From NCBI GenBank assembly GCA_031553195.1, contig JAVBLV010000021.1:1-25645 (forward strand): a stretch of DNA of 25,645 bases, read 5' to 3'. Origin of the DNA: JAVBLV01 sp031553195 (lineage in GTDB: Bacteria; Bacteroidota; Bacteroidia; Bacteroidales; P3). Position numbers and translations under genes: made by a program. Position 1 is the first letter of the stretch; the number at the start of each line of letters is the position of its first letter. Positions 8,335 to 16,361 of the stretch are shown in pieces. The notes beneath the pieces are model-generated. The model was not told the origin of the DNA. It saw only the letters and a list, made by a program, of their open reading frames with translations, and did no database searches.

Positions 8335-9165
8335 TTATCGCAACTCAAATATGATAGGCATATTAATACGCGTTGATACGCTTATCCCATTCTGTTTCCC
8401 AGGCACCCATTTCGGCATGATCTTTATAACTCGGATGGCTTCTTCGCTGAGCGATCCATGAGGACTTCTTAATATCTTAATCCTATCTATTTCCCCATTC
8501 TTATTTACTACAAATTCAATATAAACGCGTCCGACAATTCTATTTTCCTTAGCTATAGCAGGGTATTTCAGATTTTTCTGAATGAACGTTCTTAGTTCTC
8601 CTTCTCCGCCAGGAAATTCAGGCATTTGCTCTACAGACACAAATACTTCTTCTTTTTCCTGCTGAACAATTACCTTATGCTCCTTTAAATCTGCAATATC
8701 AACGCCATGTTGATCGTCGGTTCCTTTAACGTCTGCGACCGAAATCTGCAACTTAGTCTCTGCAAGTTCTTCCTGAGATTTCATACCATCATCCTCCTTC
8801 ATTTCTTCTGTAGCTGTAATTACAGGAGGAGTAAATTTAATTGTACTCTTTAAAGGAGGCGGAGGCGGAGCCTCTTGTTGATGAGCAATATTTTCTTCCT
8901 TAACCTGATCTTCAACATTTTTTAATTCTGCCAGCACCGTCGATTCGGTTAAACCTTCCGAAGCAGGCCGGGTCGCTTCTACAACTGTTTTAATTAAAAA
9001 AGGAAGAAAAGCTATAAATATTGCAAATACAAAAACTACGATAAGCGCTATTGTATGTCTTCTCGAAGACATCCTTCGTATTTTGTACGCGCCGTATTTT
9101 TTATTTTTTTCTTCAAATACAATATCACACCATTCTTGTGATGTCAAATTAATGTCTTTTGCCAT
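8335..9165 (-). CDS. tonB: TonB energy-transducing protein
   Basis: The 276-residue protein begins with a Bacteroidetes-type cytoplasmic segment (EWCDIVFEEKNKKYGAYKIR), followed by one membrane helix at about residues 37-60. A periplasmic linker includes a five-proline run at 100-104, and the C-terminal TonB domain covers 181-276 (EFPGGEGELRTFIQKNLKYP, VGRVYIEFVVNKNGEIDRIK, WVPGKQNGISV, INMPIIFEL). TonB carries proton-motive energy from ExbB/ExbD across the periplasm to outer-membrane receptors. It is the fourth gene after exbB, exbD and exbD, with a 119-bp gap. The linker is strongly acidic and rich in Glu and Lys. The assignment is firm; which receptors it serves is not shown. Confidence 0.95.
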   Translation of the reverse strand: MAKDINLTSQEWCDIVFEEKNKKYGAYKIRRMSSRRHTIALIVVFVFAIFIAFLPFLIKTVVEATRPASEGLTESTVLAELKNVEDQVKEENIAHQQEAPPPPPLKSTIKFTPPVITATEEMKEDDGMKSQEELAETKLQISVADVKGTDDQHGVDIADLKEHKVIVQQEKEEVFVSVEQMPEFPGGEGELRTFIQKNLKYPAIAKENRIVGRVYIEFVVNKNGEIDRIKILRSPHGSLSEEAIRVIKIMPKWVPGKQNGISVSTRINMPIIFELR

Positions 9166-9284
9166 TTCATCTGTTATTTTTAATTTTTACATTAAAGTCA
9201 GATGGAACTTACATGTTTTAACCAACATAATCTTTTATGCAGAGTTACATGTTCGTTTCATTAGATTTTATGCGACATAATTTA

Positions 9285-9941
9285 TTACTTTTTGAGCTTA
9301 GCGGCTTCTTGTGTTAAAGCGCCTTTCTTCATGAAATTTTCAATCAAGAAATCATCTCCTTCGGTCATATCGACGATAGCGTATTGGCCAATACTACATA
9401 TCTGCATTTCGTCCAAAACGTCTACAAGATTTTTATAGGTTGACGCATCTGTTGGTTTTATTATAACCACAAGTCCGTCTTTAGCTCCCTTCACTTCCTT
9501 GGATTGTTCTTTAAAGTCCTCTTCCGAAATTTTCTTTTGCGCTTTCTTCAGACGAAGTTCGGCCATCTTAGCAACGGCTTTTCCGTTTCTATCCACCAAC
9601 ATTGCGCGAAGACCTTCGGGATTATAATTCGTTTTAATCAATGAATTATAATCTTCGTAATTAGGCTTTCCAAAATAGTAATAGACGATGTCGTTGTCAG
9701 CCAAAAGAACAGTAATAGTTTTGGCTTCATCTACTTTTGTTTTTTCTTCGACTGTAAGATCGTTATCTTTTGTTGGCACCACCAGATCCATCATTTGAGG
9801 CTTGCTTAAAGTTGTACAGAACATAAAAAATGTTATCAGTAACATGTTCATATCAACCATAGGTGTAAAGTCAACCCTTAATTGCATTTTTTTGGGTTTT
9901 CCTTTTTTCGCTTCACCGCCTCCGGTATTTACTTCTGCCAT
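9285..9941 (-). CDS. exbD: ExbD-family proton channel subunit, second copy
   Basis: This 218-residue protein has a basic cytoplasmic N-terminus, one membrane helix (MVDMNMLLITFFMFCTTLS) carrying the family's essential Asp at residue 30, and a periplasmic domain ending with IKPTDASTYKNLVDVLDEMQ. It is much longer than the roughly 140 residues of enterobacterial ExbD; the extra length is a charged insertion at about residues 90-150 (KMAELRLKKAQKKISEEDFK). ExbD works with ExbB to convert proton flow into TonB motion. It lies between the first exbD and tonB, with gaps of 103 and 119 bp, all on the same strand. Confidence 0.92.
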   Translation of the reverse strand: MAEVNTGGGEAKKGKPKKMQLRVDFTPMVDMNMLLITFFMFCTTLSKPQMMDLVVPTKDNDLTVEEKTKVDEAKTITVLLADNDIVYYYFGKPNYEDYNSLIKTNYNPEGLRAMLVDRNGKAVAKMAELRLKKAQKKISEEDFKEQSKEVKGAKDGLVVIIKPTDASTYKNLVDVLDEMQICSIGQYAIVDMTEGDDFLIENFMKKGALTQEAAKLKK

Positions 9942-10044
9942 ATTTCTTATTTATTAATAATTGAAAGATAAAAATTGAAAGATAAATTAACTGTATTCAA
10001 TGCTATCATGAGACAGTATACCCTAACCTTTCATTATTCACTGT

Positions 10045-10653
10045 TTAAAATCCTTCGGGCATCCCTTTTAACGTTGTAATCAAATTGAATCTATTTTGTT
10101 TAAGATCCTGTAGCGTTTCAATTACATTTTTCACCATTGTATAGGGCGTAGACTGATCTGCTTTTATTGCTATTTTCAATTCTTTATTTACCTCGCACGA
10201 ATGTTGTACCCATCTCTTCAATTGGTTGTTTGTGCTATCTGTTGGAACTCCGGAACTTTTCAAAGCGATATCCTGATCTTCCATTCTCATATCCAAAAAT
10301 TTAGGTAGAGCGCTGATAGGTACTCCAATCGAAGGTTGATTAACAAATGAACTTATTTGCTTTGGCGTAAAGGTAATTCCGTAATCTTTGCCGATTAGCT
10401 CCAATACTGCTTTCCGGTCATTTGGCCTGTCAAGGTTAAGATAACATTGTCCGTTTTGTTTTACCAGAATCGTAAGGAGGTTTGCATCCGGAATTTTTAT
10501 TTCCATTACAGATGCCGGCGTAATCACCTTTATCGGTTCTTTTGGTAAAAATGTTGCCGTAAGCATAAAGAATGTCAGCAAAAGCACGGTTACGTCGCTC
10601 ATCGCCGTCATGTCGATGAATGTATTTTGTTTTTTGACTTTTACTTTTGACAT
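10045..10653 (-). CDS. exbD: ExbD-family proton channel subunit, first copy
   Basis: This 202-residue protein has a short basic N-terminus, a membrane helix (DVTVLLLTFFMLTATFL) with the conserved Asp at residue 20, and a periplasmic domain with the typical end AIKADQSTPYTMVKNVIETL. Between them sits an extended segment (about residues 85-150) containing several Pro and acidic residues that enterobacterial ExbD lacks. The sequence is clearly different from the second ExbD, so the pair may form a heteromeric stator plug. It starts 37 bp after exbB, suggesting tight co-transcription. Confidence 0.92.
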   Translation of the reverse strand: MSKVKVKKQNTFIDMTAMSDVTVLLLTFFMLTATFLPKEPIKVITPASVMEIKIPDANLLTILVKQNGQCYLNLDRPNDRKAVLELIGKDYGITFTPKQISSFVNQPSIGVPISALPKFLDMRMEDQDIALKSSGVPTDSTNNQLKRWVQHSCEVNKELKIAIKADQSTPYTMVKNVIETLQDLKQNRFNLITTLKGMPEGF

Positions 10654-10690
10654 AGTTATTTCTTAATTAGTTATTGAACAAAGAGATTGC

Positions 10691-11500
10691 TTATTTTCTT
10701 TTCAAATCTTTTTTGGTAAAAGTTTGTCCGATAGCAAAACCTATTTCATCAACAAAATTTGTAATATTTTGAACTTTGCCTGAGAAAAAGCTGTAGCAAA
10801 TAATAGCTAAAGCACCTGTTGCAATACCCATAGCCGTATTTAACAACGCTTCAGAAATCCCTACGGCAAGAGCAGTTGAATCAGGAGCTCCTTCTTGTCC
10901 CATAGCGCCGAAAGACTTGATCATACCCAGTACTGTTCCCAACAGTCCCATCAATGTTCCTAAAGTAGATATAGTGGCAATAACCGAAAGATTTTGTTCC
11001 ATAGCCGGAAGTTCTAAAGTAGTCGCATCTTCTATTTCTTTTGATATAAGAGCCGCTTTTTCATCATTAGATAAATCTTGTCTATCCACGTCTTCATATC
11101 TCAATAAAGCTGAGGTAAGAATATTCGATACGCTGCCCTGTTGAGCATCGCATAGTTTACGAGCTTCGTCTAATTCTCCTTTTTCCAGTTTTTGTTTTAC
11201 AGCTTCAACAAAATCAATTAACTTGCCTTTTCCTTTAGCTCTGCGCAATGCCAAAGCGCGTTCAACAGATAATGCGATAACTGTTAACAACAGCGTCATA
11301 ACTATTGGAATTACAAATCCCCCCTGGTATAAAGTTCCAAATAAATTTCCGCCAATGGGGTGTCCTTTCTCATCGAAATTAGAAGGATTGCCGCATACAA
11401 GGAAGAAAAAACAGAAGGCGATGATAGCACAACCTAAAATTACCCACGCAGCTGATAAGCCATTAGATTTTCTTGTCTTTTTTTGTTTTTGAGTTTCCAT
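10691..11500 (-). CDS. exbB: MotA/TolQ/ExbB proton channel protein
   Basis: The 269-residue product has an additional N-terminal helix (about 17-36), a second helix at about 61-82 (GFVIPIVMTLLLTVIALSVE), a cytoplasmic stretch with the ELDEARKLCDAQQG helix, and the two signature helices near the C-terminus (LSVIATISTLGTLMGLLGTV and ISEALLNTAMGIATGALAII). These last two are the conserved MotA/TolQ/ExbB pore region. It heads the exbB-exbD-exbD-tonB operon. Upstream on the minus strand there is TAACATTTG about 75 bp before the ATG, one base longer than the -7 consensus, so the promoter is uncertain. Confidence 0.93.
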   Translation of the reverse strand: METQKQKKTRKSNGLSAAWVILGCAIIAFCFFFLVCGNPSNFDEKGHPIGGNLFGTLYQGGFVIPIVMTLLLTVIALSVERALALRRAKGKGKLIDFVEAVKQKLEKGELDEARKLCDAQQGSVSNILTSALLRYEDVDRQDLSNDEKAALISKEIEDATTLELPAMEQNLSVIATISTLGTLMGLLGTVLGMIKSFGAMGQEGAPDSTALAVGISEALLNTAMGIATGALAIICYSFFSGKVQNITNFVDEIGFAIGQTFTKKDLKRK

Positions 11501-11712
11501 AACTTTAAATAAAATTGAATTTAAACTTTAGATTACTGATAATGTTTATTTTAAATATATAATCAAAATATATTGCAAATGTTATAATAATGGCAACAGA
11601 ACTAACTTTGCCCACTCTCCGGACTTAAACTTAAAAGTCCATTTTATGGTAGAATTCTAATTATTCAACCTGTTTTTAAAAGAGCGAAACGTCATTTAGG
11701 AAGAACATAGTA

Positions 11713-12081
11713 TCAAATCTGTAACTTTCTGATGCAGTACAAATAGTAGCCGTTCAGCTGCTTTCCTGCATGAGACAAAATATATTGCGATTTGACGGCA
11801 TACAATTGCAAATGAGTCTTTTGAGAAAGAGGATTTAGGTAAGAAACATTGTATGCTATGTATGTGTAAGGAGTAAATACCGAAACTTGTAAAGATGCAC
11901 TAAATACTCCGGAGGAAAAGACAGGATTTGAGAAATTTGTAATATAAAAACCTTCCTGCGAATTACTGCTATTACTTATGCTCGTTGAAAAAACATCTTC
12001 GGCGCAAACGTTTGTAGTAAAAGCGCCTATAAAAAATATCAGAGCGATTGCCAGCAATATTTTAAAGATGTTGTTTTTCAA
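11713..12081 (-). CDS. Small exported protein of unknown function, TTG start
   Basis: The 122-residue frame starts at a TTG (12081); there is no internal Met, and this start gives a convincing signal peptide (KNNIFKILLAIALIFFIGAF, cleavage probably after VCA). The mature part is rich in Ser, Tyr and Asn (STSISNSSNSQEGFYITNFS), looks beta-rich, and contains a single late Cys. I recognise no family. It stands alone, divergent from the WG-repeat gene and 212 bp upstream of exbB on the same strand. The frame could also be a decayed gene whose ATG has been lost. Confidence 0.55.
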   Translation of the reverse strand: MKNNIFKILLAIALIFFIGAFTTNVCAEDVFSTSISNSSNSQEGFYITNFSNPVFSSGVFSASLQVSVFTPYTYIAYNVSYLNPLSQKTHLQLYAVKSQYILSHAGKQLNGYYLYCIRKLQI

Positions 12082-12159
12082 GCGTTTGTTTTTTAATATA
12101 GTTAGTTCTTAAAAATCTAATTCACAGATTAACATGGTTTTCCTTATATGCGCTTTGTA

Positions 12160-12171
12160 CCCTTATAAGGG
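12160..12171. promoter_or_regulatory. Perfect 12-bp palindrome
   Basis: CCCTTATAAGGG lies 79 bp upstream of the minus-strand TTG start and about 300 bp upstream of the WG gene. It could be an operator; no adjacent promoter is clear. Confidence 0.3.
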
Positions 12172-12408
12172 AATGCAAAGGTCGGTTTTTTTTCAAATAT
12201 TGCAAATCAAAATTATATTTACCTCTGAATTAATAGTGTTAAAAATTATTTTTCATCTGGTTATCATAATATAAAAGCACGAAAAATCAAATTTTTATTT
12301 CTTCAAAGATTTGCGCAAACTAAATACCACCTGCATCTAGTTTTATAAAATCCTACAAGCGAGACATTAATAAAAATTTTGTTCAATTAGTCTCAGAAGA
12401 AAAAATCG

Positions 12409-12416
12409 TAGTTTTG
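12409..12416 (+). promoter_or_regulatory. Probable -7 element for the WG-repeat gene
   Basis: TAGTTTTG matches TAnnTTTG exactly and lies 58 bp before the ATG. A TTTG at 12378-12381 is 27 bp away, further than the usual 19-21, so the -33 part is not convincing. Confidence 0.4.
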
Positions 12417-12433
12417 CAAAAGCATTTATACGC

Positions 12434-12478
12434 ATGAACTTTTATTGCTCAAAGTGGAAAGATAACGAAAGAATATGA
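12434..12478 (+). CDS. Possible 14-residue leader peptide overlapping the WG gene start
   Basis: An ATG at 12434 opens a frame encoding MNFYCSKWKDNERI and ends with TGA at 12476-12478, so its stop overlaps the ATG of the next gene in ATGA. This layout permits translational coupling. The frame is so short that chance cannot be excluded. Confidence 0.25.
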   Translation: MNFYCSKWKDNERI

Positions 12479-14307
12479 AGAATATTATTGGGGTGTGGAT
12501 CTTAATTTTTTTTTCTGTTAATTTATACGCTCAAAGAAACAAAAGTAAGGATACTGAGAAGAAAAGCGATTTTTTACTCCGGGATATTGTTGTTTACGAG
12601 AACGAAGATAGCCTTGGATTTATCAGGGCTTATGAAAAAAATACCAAAAAATGGGGATTTATTGATAACGATACAAATGTATTGATTCCCTTTGTTTATG
12701 ACCAGCTAAGCCTCTTCGACCCAAAAGGTACTGCCATTGCAAAAATAGAGAAGAAAGCAGGCGCTATTAATAGGCGAAACAGGATCCTGATTCCATTTAA
12801 GTACCTGGAATTGGGAACTTTTACCGAAAGCAAGACGTATGCAAAAAAAGGGAAGAAATATGGATACATTACCAGAAATAATACGGAAATAGTTCCATTT
12901 ATTTATGAAGAAGCGGAAAATTTTAACGGTTGTAGGCTAGCAAAAATAATGTCGGATGGAATGTACGGTTTCATCAATTTTAGGGGACGGGAAGTTATTC
13001 CACCTGAATACTCGAACGTCGACCAAAGCTATTCGCCAAAAGATCCTTTTGTGCTGATAAAGGAGGATAACCGATGGGCTTTCTTTTCTCCGAAAGGTAA
13101 AAAACTTACTTATTTTGAATTTGATAAAGTTGAAAAAACCTACAATAAAACAGATGGTTACGGTTACCTGGTTAACGGCTTGGTTTTAATCCGGCAAGGA
13201 ACTCAATCAGCTTATGTGACTGTGGAAGATAGTTTAAGTTTTATTGTCCCTTTCGGACGCTTTCCCTATGCGCAGCCTTTTAATCAATACCGATGGGCGC
13301 TTGTGGGGAGAATCGGAAAATACGGAGCTATCGACGAATTCGGAGAAACTAAAATTCCTATAGAGTACGACACCATTTACGAGGCCAGAATAAAACCTGG
13401 AGAAGAAGACTTTAAAGCGTTGATCGTTCGTAAAGAAAATGTATTCGGATTGCTGGATACCAATGGAAATGAGATAACAAAAGTTGATTATAAATCGGTT
13501 TTCGCAGATTATTATTATACAGATTCCGAACTAAAAGAATTTTTTCATTTAAGGAACTCGGACAATAGAGAAGGGGTTGTCGACTTAAAAGGAGATGTAC
13601 GTATTCCATTTCAATATCAGTGGATTGACAAATTTTCCGGAAAAGATGTCGTATTTGCATTGAAAAATAACCGCTATGGTCTCATCGATACGGCAAATCG
13701 AATTATCACGAACTTTATATACGACGAATACCTGGGATATTACAATAATTTTTTCCCTGTAAGGAAGAATGCCGAATACGGAGCTATTAATGACCGGGGA
13801 GAAGAAGTAATTCCCTTCGAATACGAGAATATGGAAGCCTGCCTTTACAATGACAGAAAATGGATAGTCAGCAAAAAAGGGAAGACAGGCATTATTAATT
13901 CAAAAAACGAAGTTATTATCCCTTTTGAATATGATTCTGTTTTTAACTGGAGTCAGGATGGGTGTAGAGACCATATTGTATATAAAGACAAAAAGTATGG
14001 AATTGTCGATACTTTGGGAAAAATTGTAATTCCCATTGTATACGACGATCTGAAGTTTTATAATAAGTCGTGTATCTGCGTCGCGCAAAATGGCAAATAC
14101 GGCATGATCAATAGAAAAAACGAAGTGCAAATTCCCTTGAGATTCGATGCTATTTACGTGGATAATTATTGGTGGAGTTTTAAGGAAGATTATATTTGCG
14201 TAAAAGAAGGCAACAAATATTATGAAATCAGCAAAGAAGGAAGACTAGGGAACGAAATATCCGAAAATGAGATTAAAAAAGCATTCTGGCATTATTTGAG
14301 CGATTAA
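12475..14307 (+). CDS. Exported WG-repeat protein
   Basis: The 610-residue protein has a signal peptide (MKNIIGVWILIFFSVNLYAQ) and then about 14 tandem WG repeats of 40-50 residues. The pattern is K-[WY]-G-x-I-[DN]-x(4-7)-[VI]-I-P-F-x-Y-[DE], for example KWGFIDNDTNVLIPFVYDQL, MYGFINFRGREVIPPEYSNV, EYGAINDRGEEVIPFEYENM and KYGMINRKNEVQIPLRFDAI. The WG beta-repeat occurs in exported proteins of many bacteria and has no agreed biochemical role. The repeats fill the protein to near its end (the last complete unit is around residue 560), with no other domain and no type IX tail. It is alone on the plus strand and convergent with htpG. Confidence 0.88.
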   Translation: MKNIIGVWILIFFSVNLYAQRNKSKDTEKKSDFLLRDIVVYENEDSLGFIRAYEKNTKKWGFIDNDTNVLIPFVYDQLSLFDPKGTAIAKIEKKAGAINRRNRILIPFKYLELGTFTESKTYAKKGKKYGYITRNNTEIVPFIYEEAENFNGCRLAKIMSDGMYGFINFRGREVIPPEYSNVDQSYSPKDPFVLIKEDNRWAFFSPKGKKLTYFEFDKVEKTYNKTDGYGYLVNGLVLIRQGTQSAYVTVEDSLSFIVPFGRFPYAQPFNQYRWALVGRIGKYGAIDEFGETKIPIEYDTIYEARIKPGEEDFKALIVRKENVFGLLDTNGNEITKVDYKSVFADYYYTDSELKEFFHLRNSDNREGVVDLKGDVRIPFQYQWIDKFSGKDVVFALKNNRYGLIDTANRIITNFIYDEYLGYYNNFFPVRKNAEYGAINDRGEEVIPFEYENMEACLYNDRKWIVSKKGKTGIINSKNEVIIPFEYDSVFNWSQDGCRDHIVYKDKKYGIVDTLGKIVIPIVYDDLKFYNKSCICVAQNGKYGMINRKNEVQIPLRFDAIYVDNYWWSFKEDYICVKEGNKYYEISKEGRLGNEISENEIKKAFWHYLSD

Positions 14308-14322
14308 TATTTGTGTACCCCT

Positions 14323-14377
14323 GAAAAAAAACTTTGCGGTTTTCATGTCCGGATTGGCAACATAAAACCGCAAAGTT
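14323..14377 (-). terminator. Rho-independent terminator of htpG
   Basis: A perfect 14-bp inverted repeat, AACTTTGCGGTTTT at 14330-14343 and its complement at 14364-14377, has an A-run directly to its left (14324-14330). On the minus strand this reads as a strong GC-containing stem followed by a run of T, the expected form for ending the htpG transcript. The stem may also slow transcription arriving from the WG gene, but no T-run follows on the plus strand. Confidence 0.75.
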
Positions 14378-14406
14378 CAAATAAAATCTTGGAAAAGGAG
14401 CCCTGT

Positions 14407-16296
14407 TTACTTGATTATTTTTACGCTTCGTTTAATAAATTCCGTCAACGCCTCGCCTTTGAGCAAACCGGTAGAAAGCAGCGCTAAATCCGTTAATTGT
14501 CTGATAAGTTCGGTTTGCTTGTCAGCGTTAGTCTCTTTCAAAATTTCGCCGACCAACGGATGATTTGTATTTACAACCAAATTATAATTTTCCGGCATTT
14601 GCCCATAAAAGGAAGCCATTCCTCCCCCGCCCATGGCCGCCATTTCTTTATACCGGCGCATAAATTCGTTTTGCGTAATCAACATGGGTTGCTCCGTTTC
14701 GCTCAAACTTTCGGGTTGAATAACAAACTTGGCCTTATCAATAACATTTTCGACAAGCGTTTTCAGTTTGTCCTGTTCTTCCTGCGAAAGCTTCGACGGC
14801 ATAGCTTCTTCTTTTTCAATCAATTTATCAACCACGTCGGAATCTACGCGAACAAATTTTGTTTTTTCAGTCTTATGTTCCAACTGATTGACAAAATGAG
14901 AATCCATAATGCCATCCATCAACAATACGTCATATCCTTTTTCTTTGGCCTTTTCAATATATGCGTGCTGTCCTTCTTTATCAGTAGCATATAAATAAAC
15001 TAATTCTTTTTCTTTATTGAGCTGTAAAGGATCTATTGATTGCTTGTATTCTTCCAAAGTGAAGTACTTGCTATCCACATTTTTAAGCAGACAGAATTTT
15101 TCGGCGCGTTCGTTGAACTTTTCATCCGACAGCATGCCATATTCAATAAATATTTTAATATCGTCCCATTTCCTTTCAAAATCTTCGCGATTATTTTTGA
15201 ATAATTCTTCGAGTTTGTCGGCAACTTTCTTGGTGATGTGATTCGATATTTTCTTAACGTTCGAATCACTCTGCAAATAAGAACGCGACACATTTAAAGG
15301 AATATCGGGCGAGTCCAAAACCCCATGCAACAACATAAGATAATCAGGGACAACGCCTTCTACCGAGTCCGTAACAAAAACCTGATTACAATACAATTGA
15401 ATCTTATTGCGGGTTGGGTCGATATTTTTCTGGATTTTCGGAAAATATAAAATTCCTGTAAGATTAAAAGGATAATCGACATTGAGATGAATCCAAAACA
15501 AAGGTTCGTCGAAGTTCATTGGATACAAATCGTGATAGAATTTCTTGTAATCTTCGTCGGTTAAGTCGGTAGGTTTTTGCTTCCAAGCCGGATTGGTATC
15601 GTTGATGATTCGCGGATATTCGACTTCCACTTGTTTGGCCTCTCCTTTGTCATCTTTTTCCGTTTCGGAGGCTTCCCATCTTTTTTCATTTCCGAAACGG
15701 ATGGGAACAGGCATAAAACGGCAATATTTATTCAGTAGCTGTAAAATGCGTTGTTCTTCCAGAAATTCTTCCGAATCGGAAGCAATGTGTAAAATAATAT
15801 CGGTTCCGCGCTCCTCCTTTTTAGTTTCTTCCAGCACATATTCGGGACTTCCGTCGCAAACCCACTTTACGGCAGGCGCATTGGTATGCGATTTCGTAAT
15901 GATTTCCACTTTTTCGGCCACCATAAATGCAGAATAAAACCCCAATCCGAAATGACCGATCAAATTGTTTTCTGATTTCCCTTTGTATTTCTCTAAAAAA
16001 TCTTCAGCGCCGGAAAAAGCTATCTGGTTAATATATTTTTCAACCTCTTCGGTCGTCATGCCGATTCCTCGATCTTTAAAAATGAGTTCTTTTTCCTTTT
16101 TGTTGATTTCGATCTCAATAGTTAAATCGCCCAACTCGCCTTCAACTTGTCCCAACGAGGAAAGCGTTTTTAATTTTTGAGTGGCGTCTACGGCATTCGA
16201 TACCAATTCGCGTAAAAAAATCTCGTGGTCGGAGTATAAAAACTTTTTGATAATAGGAAAAATATTTTCCGTTTGTACGTTAATCTTGCCTTTCAT
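14407..16296 (-). CDS. htpG: Molecular chaperone HtpG (bacterial Hsp90)
   Basis: The 629-residue protein shows the full Hsp90 plan. The N-terminal ATPase contains NIFPIIKKFLYSDHEIFLRE, LVSNAVDA (ATP-binding Asn/Asp), DRGIGMT and GHFGLGFYSAFMVA. The middle domain contains DEPLFWIHLNVDYPFNLTGI, CNQVFVTDSVEG and IPLNVSRSYLQSDSNVKKIS. The C-terminal dimerisation part has MLITQNEFMRRYKEM and LIRQLTDLALLSTGLLKGEA. It is about 50 residues shorter than the Bacteroides proteins I remember (about 680): the charged coiled insertion before the last helix bundle is missing, while all ATPase motifs are intact. It is a cytosolic ATP-dependent chaperone. A strong terminator follows. It is separated by 65 bp from the tsaC-like gene upstream. 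Confidence 0.97.
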   Translation of the reverse strand: MKGKINVQTENIFPIIKKFLYSDHEIFLRELVSNAVDATQKLKTLSSLGQVEGELGDLTIEIEINKKEKELIFKDRGIGMTTEEVEKYINQIAFSGAEDFLEKYKGKSENNLIGHFGLGFYSAFMVAEKVEIITKSHTNAPAVKWVCDGSPEYVLEETKKEERGTDIILHIASDSEEFLEEQRILQLLNKYCRFMPVPIRFGNEKRWEASETEKDDKGEAKQVEVEYPRIINDTNPAWKQKPTDLTDEDYKKFYHDLYPMNFDEPLFWIHLNVDYPFNLTGILYFPKIQKNIDPTRNKIQLYCNQVFVTDSVEGVVPDYLMLLHGVLDSPDIPLNVSRSYLQSDSNVKKISNHITKKVADKLEELFKNNREDFERKWDDIKIFIEYGMLSDEKFNERAEKFCLLKNVDSKYFTLEEYKQSIDPLQLNKEKELVYLYATDKEGQHAYIEKAKEKGYDVLLMDGIMDSHFVNQLEHKTEKTKFVRVDSDVVDKLIEKEEAMPSKLSQEEQDKLKTLVENVIDKAKFVIQPESLSETEQPMLITQNEFMRRYKEMAAMGGGGMASFYGQMPENYNLVVNTNHPLVGEILKETNADKQTELIRQLTDLALLSTGLLKGEALTEFIKRSVKIIK

Positions 16297-16361
16297 CGTT
16301 TTTCTTATATTTTTTAATTATTAAATATTTCAATTATAACTTTTTGAATTTTATTTCAAGA

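Larger units (their letters stand above)
12082..12474. other. Divergent intergenic region between the small exported gene and the WG gene
   Basis: It contains a perfect 12-bp palindrome CCCTTATAAGGG at 12160-12171 and a plus-strand -7-like element at 12409-12416 (both listed separately). No gene longer than a few codons was seen apart from a possible leader peptide at 12434-12478. Confidence 0.6.

Noticed and set aside
15017..16180. Plus-strand frames antisense to htpG
   Set aside because: Serine- and phenylalanine-rich reverse readings of a firmly identified gene.
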